DNA from: an uncultured Pseudomonadota bacterium
Lineage (GTDB): Bacteria; Pseudomonadota; Gammaproteobacteria; Burkholderiales; Burkholderiaceae
Length of the DNA stretch: 30,339 nt
Direction of reading: 5' to 3'
NCBI GenBank assembly: GCA_946480245.1
Contig: CAMLIZ010000046.1
Coordinates: 1-30,339, forward strand
Shown here: positions 25,354 to 30,339 of the stretch, piece by piece
Layout of the letters: each line of letters begins with the position of its first letter
How positions within the stretch are numbered: position 1 is the stretch's first letter
The notes under the pieces: generated by a model
Seen by the model: the letters and a program-made list of their open reading frames with translations, nothing else
Database searches by the model: none
What the model was told of the DNA's origin: nothing
Made by a program: the position numbers and the translations under genes

Positions 25354-27591
25354 CTACGCGCTCTGGCTTGCGGGCTCGGGGCGCGCGGTGCTGCGCTCGC
25401 GCGCCAGATAGCCCCGGCGCGTGACCCAGACCAACGCCACCGCGCCCAGCACCAGCAGCACCAGCGGCCACCAGATCGGGTGGTTCCACTCGGCCTGCTT
25501 GCGGGCGCGCAGTTGCGGGTCCACCCGGTAATAGCGGGCCATGTCGCGAATCATGATGCTGGGCGTGCCGTTGTACAGCCACTGCTGGTACGCACCGCCC
25601 GTCCACGGAAAGTACCCGAATGACCACGGGGCATCCTGCTGCACGATGGCCACCATCTTGTCGATGATGCGCTGCTTCTCCGGGCCGTCCTCGAGCACCT
25701 GCATTTGGCGGTACAGCGCGTCGTATTCGGGGTTCTGGTAGTTGGCGGTGTTCTCGCCGTTGGCCACCGACTTGGCGTTGGGGCCGTACAGCAGGAACAG
25801 GAAGTTCTCGGCATCCGGATAGTCGGCCAGCCAGCCCCACCAGAAGATTTGGTGCTTGCCCTTGAGCACTTTGTCCTGGAACTGGTTGTAGTCGGTGGCC
25901 CGCACCTCGAGCTGGATACCGATCTTCGCGAACTGGCGCACCATCCAGTCGTTCTCGGCCTTGAACTCGGGCGTCACCGCGCGCTGGAAGTCGTAGTTGA
26001 GCACCAGCGGCTTGCCGCTCTTGGCGTCGCGTCCGCCGGGGTAGCCGGCCTCGGCGAGGAGCTGCTTGGCTTCTTCGATCGAGCGGCGCACCGGCTTGCC
26101 GTTGACCAGCTTGTGCGTCACCGGATCGTAGAAGCCCGGCTCACCCTCGCGCGAGCCGAACATGCCGGGCGGCAGCGGGCTCATCGCAGCCACGCCGCCC
26201 TTGTGCTTGAAGATCTGACCGTAGCCCTCTTCCCAGTCGATGGCGATGGAGATCGCCTGGCGCAGCTTGCGGTTGCGCACCTGCTGCTCGGGCGTGCTGC
26301 CGCGGCCGACCACGGGGTCGAGCATGTTGAAGCCGATGTACCAGTTCGACAGGTCCGTGCGCAACGGGAACTGGTAGCCGTGTTCCTCGTACGAGCGCTT
26401 CACCTCGTCCGAGTTGTTCATGTCGTCGTTGAACTCCACGCCCCACTGCGGCTGCTCGGCCTCGGGCACGTCGAGATAGCCTTGCTTGAACTGCTCCTTG
26501 TGCGGCACCTTTTCCTTCTCGATGATCGAGACGATGGTGTCCACGAACGGCATCTTCTTGCCGCAGTCGGCCAGCAGACCGCGCTCCTTGTCGCCGGGCG
26601 CGCCTTCACAGGGATAGGGATCGCCCCGGTAATTGGGGTTGCGCTTCATCACATGGCGACGGTCGCGCACGAACTCGGTCATCATGAACGGACCCGTGCC
26701 CACCGGCCACTGGTTGAGCGACAGGCCATGTTCGGTCATGCCGGGCTGCGAATAGAACGCGTCGGCCTCCCATGGCACCGGTGCCAGGAAGGGCATGGCC
26801 ATCCAGTACTTCCACTGCGGGTACTTGCCCTTGATCTTGATGCGCACCGTGTACTTGTCGATCGCCTGCGCGCCCTCCAGCGGCCACTTGCGGAAGTCGA
26901 GGAAGGGTTTGTCCTGCAGGTCCTCCGGCAGCCCGGCGAGCAGCTTGGCGTCCTCGCGCTTGACCAGCTCCGCGTATTCCTTCAAGCCCACCACGTATTC
27001 GGCGAAGACGGCGAACACCGGCGCTTCGATGCGCGTGGTGGCGTGGCGCTTGATCGCGTAAACGAAGTCGTCGGCCACGAGCTCGCGCGTGCCCTGGTGC
27101 TCGAACTCCCACGGCGAGCGCTTGTCGCCGAGGTCCTTGGCCGTGAGGTGGTGATAGAGGTAGTTGCCGTTGGCATCCTTGGCGAACGCGGGGTGCGGCG
27201 CGTACAGGATGCCGGGCTTGATCTTGACGTCGTAGATGCTGAAGGCGATCTGGTCGGCCGGCGCATCGCTGGGAAGGCGGTTGCCCTGCGCATCCAGGTA
27301 ATAGGGATGCACCACGCTCTCCGCCGCCTTGGGCACGAGCTGGTAGGGGCGCTTCAGGTAGTGATAGCCGTAGAAGGGCTCGTAGATCTCGTAGGTGTAG
27401 AACGACTCGGGGTTGGAATAGGAGGCGGTCGGATCGAGGTAGCGCGGGGAGCGCTCCTGGAAGCCGTTGAACAGCGTGTTCTCCTTCTCCGCACCCGCCG
27501 GCCACGGGCTGTTGTTGCAGCCGGCCAGCAGCAAGGCGGCGCAGACGCAGGCCAGCAGCATGCGGACGAGCGCCTTCAGATGTCTAGACAT
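25354..27591 (-). CDS. Peptide-type ABC transporter substrate-binding lipoprotein with a C-terminal membrane helix
   Basis: Extracytoplasmic solute-binding protein of family 5 (peptides, opines, nickel), 745 residues, long for the family. Residues 1-24 are a lipoprotein signal with lipobox LAGC (Cys25). The family 5 fold is recognised from YTYEIYEPFYGY, LVADDFVYAIKRHA, GTGPFMMTEFVRDRRHVMKRNPNYRG, the helix RNRKLRQAISIAID and GWLADYPDAENFLFLLYGPNAKS. Near the C-terminus, NHPIWWPLVLLVLGAVALVWVTRRGYLARER (about 703-732) is a membrane helix followed by basic residues. The protein may thus be anchored at both ends, which is unusual for a binding protein. GGAAGGAG lies 10 nt before the ATG. It is the first gene of the importer operon. 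Confidence 0.92.
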   Translation of the reverse strand: MSRHLKALVRMLLACVCAALLLAGCNNSPWPAGAEKENTLFNGFQERSPRYLDPTASYSNPESFYTYEIYEPFYGYHYLKRPYQLVPKAAESVVHPYYLDAQGNRLPSDAPADQIAFSIYDVKIKPGILYAPHPAFAKDANGNYLYHHLTAKDLGDKRSPWEFEHQGTRELVADDFVYAIKRHATTRIEAPVFAVFAEYVVGLKEYAELVKREDAKLLAGLPEDLQDKPFLDFRKWPLEGAQAIDKYTVRIKIKGKYPQWKYWMAMPFLAPVPWEADAFYSQPGMTEHGLSLNQWPVGTGPFMMTEFVRDRRHVMKRNPNYRGDPYPCEGAPGDKERGLLADCGKKMPFVDTIVSIIEKEKVPHKEQFKQGYLDVPEAEQPQWGVEFNDDMNNSDEVKRSYEEHGYQFPLRTDLSNWYIGFNMLDPVVGRGSTPEQQVRNRKLRQAISIAIDWEEGYGQIFKHKGGVAAMSPLPPGMFGSREGEPGFYDPVTHKLVNGKPVRRSIEEAKQLLAEAGYPGGRDAKSGKPLVLNYDFQRAVTPEFKAENDWMVRQFAKIGIQLEVRATDYNQFQDKVLKGKHQIFWWGWLADYPDAENFLFLLYGPNAKSVANGENTANYQNPEYDALYRQMQVLEDGPEKQRIIDKMVAIVQQDAPWSFGYFPWTGGAYQQWLYNGTPSIMIRDMARYYRVDPQLRARKQAEWNHPIWWPLVLLVLGAVALVWVTRRGYLARERSTARPEPASQSA

Positions 27592-27781
27592 GCGGCGCGC
27601 TCCTTCCCAACTCGAGGTTCACCACGTGGATCCACAGGTGGCAGTCCAAAAAACAATGAGCCTCCGTTGCGCAGCCCGGCTTGTGGCCCGGCACCAACGT
27701 GAGGCAGGCGCGGATGATACGACGCGGTACCTGGGCGGCCGCTCAGGGTTTCACCCGTTCCAGGGCGATCCTAGAGGCAGC

Positions 27782-29935
<2,154 letters not shown>

Positions 29936-29939
29936 CGCA

Positions 29940-30339
29940 TCATTCCCACTCGATGGTTGCCGGCGGCTTGGACGACACGTCGTAGGTGACCCGATTGATG
30001 CCGCGCACCTCGTTGATGATGCGACTCGACACGCGCTTGAGCAACGCATACGGCAGCTCGGCCCAGTCGGCGGTCATGAAGTCGCTGGTCTGCACCGCAC
30101 GCAGCGCCACCACGTAGTCGTACGTGCGGCCGTCACCCATCACGCCCACGCTCTTGACGGGCAGGAACACCGCGAACGCCTGGCTGGTGAGGTCGTACCA
30201 GCTCTTGCCGCTGGGCAGGTCGACGGTGTTGCGCAACTCCTCGATGAAGATCGCATCGGCACGGCGCAGCAAGTCGGCGTATTGGCGCTTGACCTCGCCG
30301 AGGATGCGCACGCCCAGGCCCGGGCCGGGGAACGGATGG
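29940..30339 (-). CDS. guaA: GMP synthase, C-terminal part (runs off the right edge)
   Basis: GuaA aminates XMP to GMP using glutamine and ATP. Only the last 132 residues are in the window. They begin within the conserved [15 protein letters not shown] and continue through [85 protein letters not shown], the standard GuaA dimerisation-domain ending. The amidotransferase and ATP-pyrophosphatase domains lie outside. The stop is 4 nt before the thpR start. An ATG at 30311 is internal, not a start. Confidence 0.97.
   Translation of the reverse strand, partial: HPFPGPGLGVRILGEVKRQYADLLRRADAIFIEELRNTVDLPSGKSWYDLTSQAFAVFLPVKSVGVMGDGRTYDYVVALRAVQTSDFMTADWAELPYALLKRVSSRIINEVRGINRVTYDVSSKPPATIEWE

Noticed and set aside
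27623..27635. Overlapping palindromes CCACGTGG and GTGGATCCAC upstream of the binding-protein gene
   Set aside because: Each is short, is made of common restriction-site-like words, and has no related copies that I could find in the window.
29936..30049. N-terminal extension of the 2'-5' RNA ligase-like protein
   Set aside because: The extra residues are read out of frame from the highly conserved guaA C-terminus and are Ser/Cys/Arg-rich.

Overview
This window looks like a contiguous, GC-rich chromosomal segment of a betaproteobacterium, probably order Burkholderiales (Rubrivivax/Leptothrix/Aquabacterium/Comamonadaceae type). The evidence is gene content and order: clpA-clpS / csp / icd / DUF192; xseA-sodB divergent from exbB-exbD-lpxK-ycaR-kdsB-adk; and guaA-thpR-tadA-ldcA. 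The taxonomic call is inference from protein resemblance and synteny, not from a search. I saw no tRNA, rRNA, CRISPR array, insertion sequence, integrase or phage gene.

Layout. 1-3310: proteolysis adaptor and unfoldase (clpS, clpA, partial), a cold-shock protein, and NADP-isocitrate dehydrogenase, with a bidirectional terminator between csp and icd. 3584-6177: an exported DUF192 protein convergent with a two-component system (response regulator and histidine kinase with overlapping stop and start codons). 6250-8265: Fe-superoxide dismutase and the exonuclease VII large subunit. 8642-12472: an envelope operon with an ExbB/ExbD proton channel, the lipid A kinase LpxK, a Trm112-like small protein and CMP-KDO synthetase, followed by adenylate kinase. 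12571-13335: an HSD10-like short-chain dehydrogenase behind a striking palindrome. 13404-17840: CysD, a CysN-CysC fusion and a TPR-sulfotransferase, which together can make PAPS and use it. 17928-20645: a 905-residue TonB-dependent receptor convergent with the sulfotransferase. 20992-27591: a peptide-type ABC importer (lipoprotein binding protein, two permeases, fused double ATPase) whose second permease carries an in-frame amber stop. 27782-30339: LD-carboxypeptidase, tRNA adenosine deaminase, 2'-5' RNA ligase-like protein and the C-terminal part of GMP synthetase, all on the minus strand and tightly packed.

How the parts work together. Most of the window is housekeeping. The accessory-looking part is 12528-20645. 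There, a regulated acyl-CoA-type dehydrogenase, a dedicated PAPS-forming pair (NodPQ/RaxPQ layout), a soluble TPR-sulfotransferase whose active-site sequence resembles tyrosylprotein sulfotransferases, and a TonB receptor lie side by side. The most concrete anomaly is the amber codon that cuts the last membrane helix off the ABC permease. The most interesting hypothesis is that the cysD-cysNC-sulfotransferase cluster is a self-contained sulfation system with an unknown acceptor.
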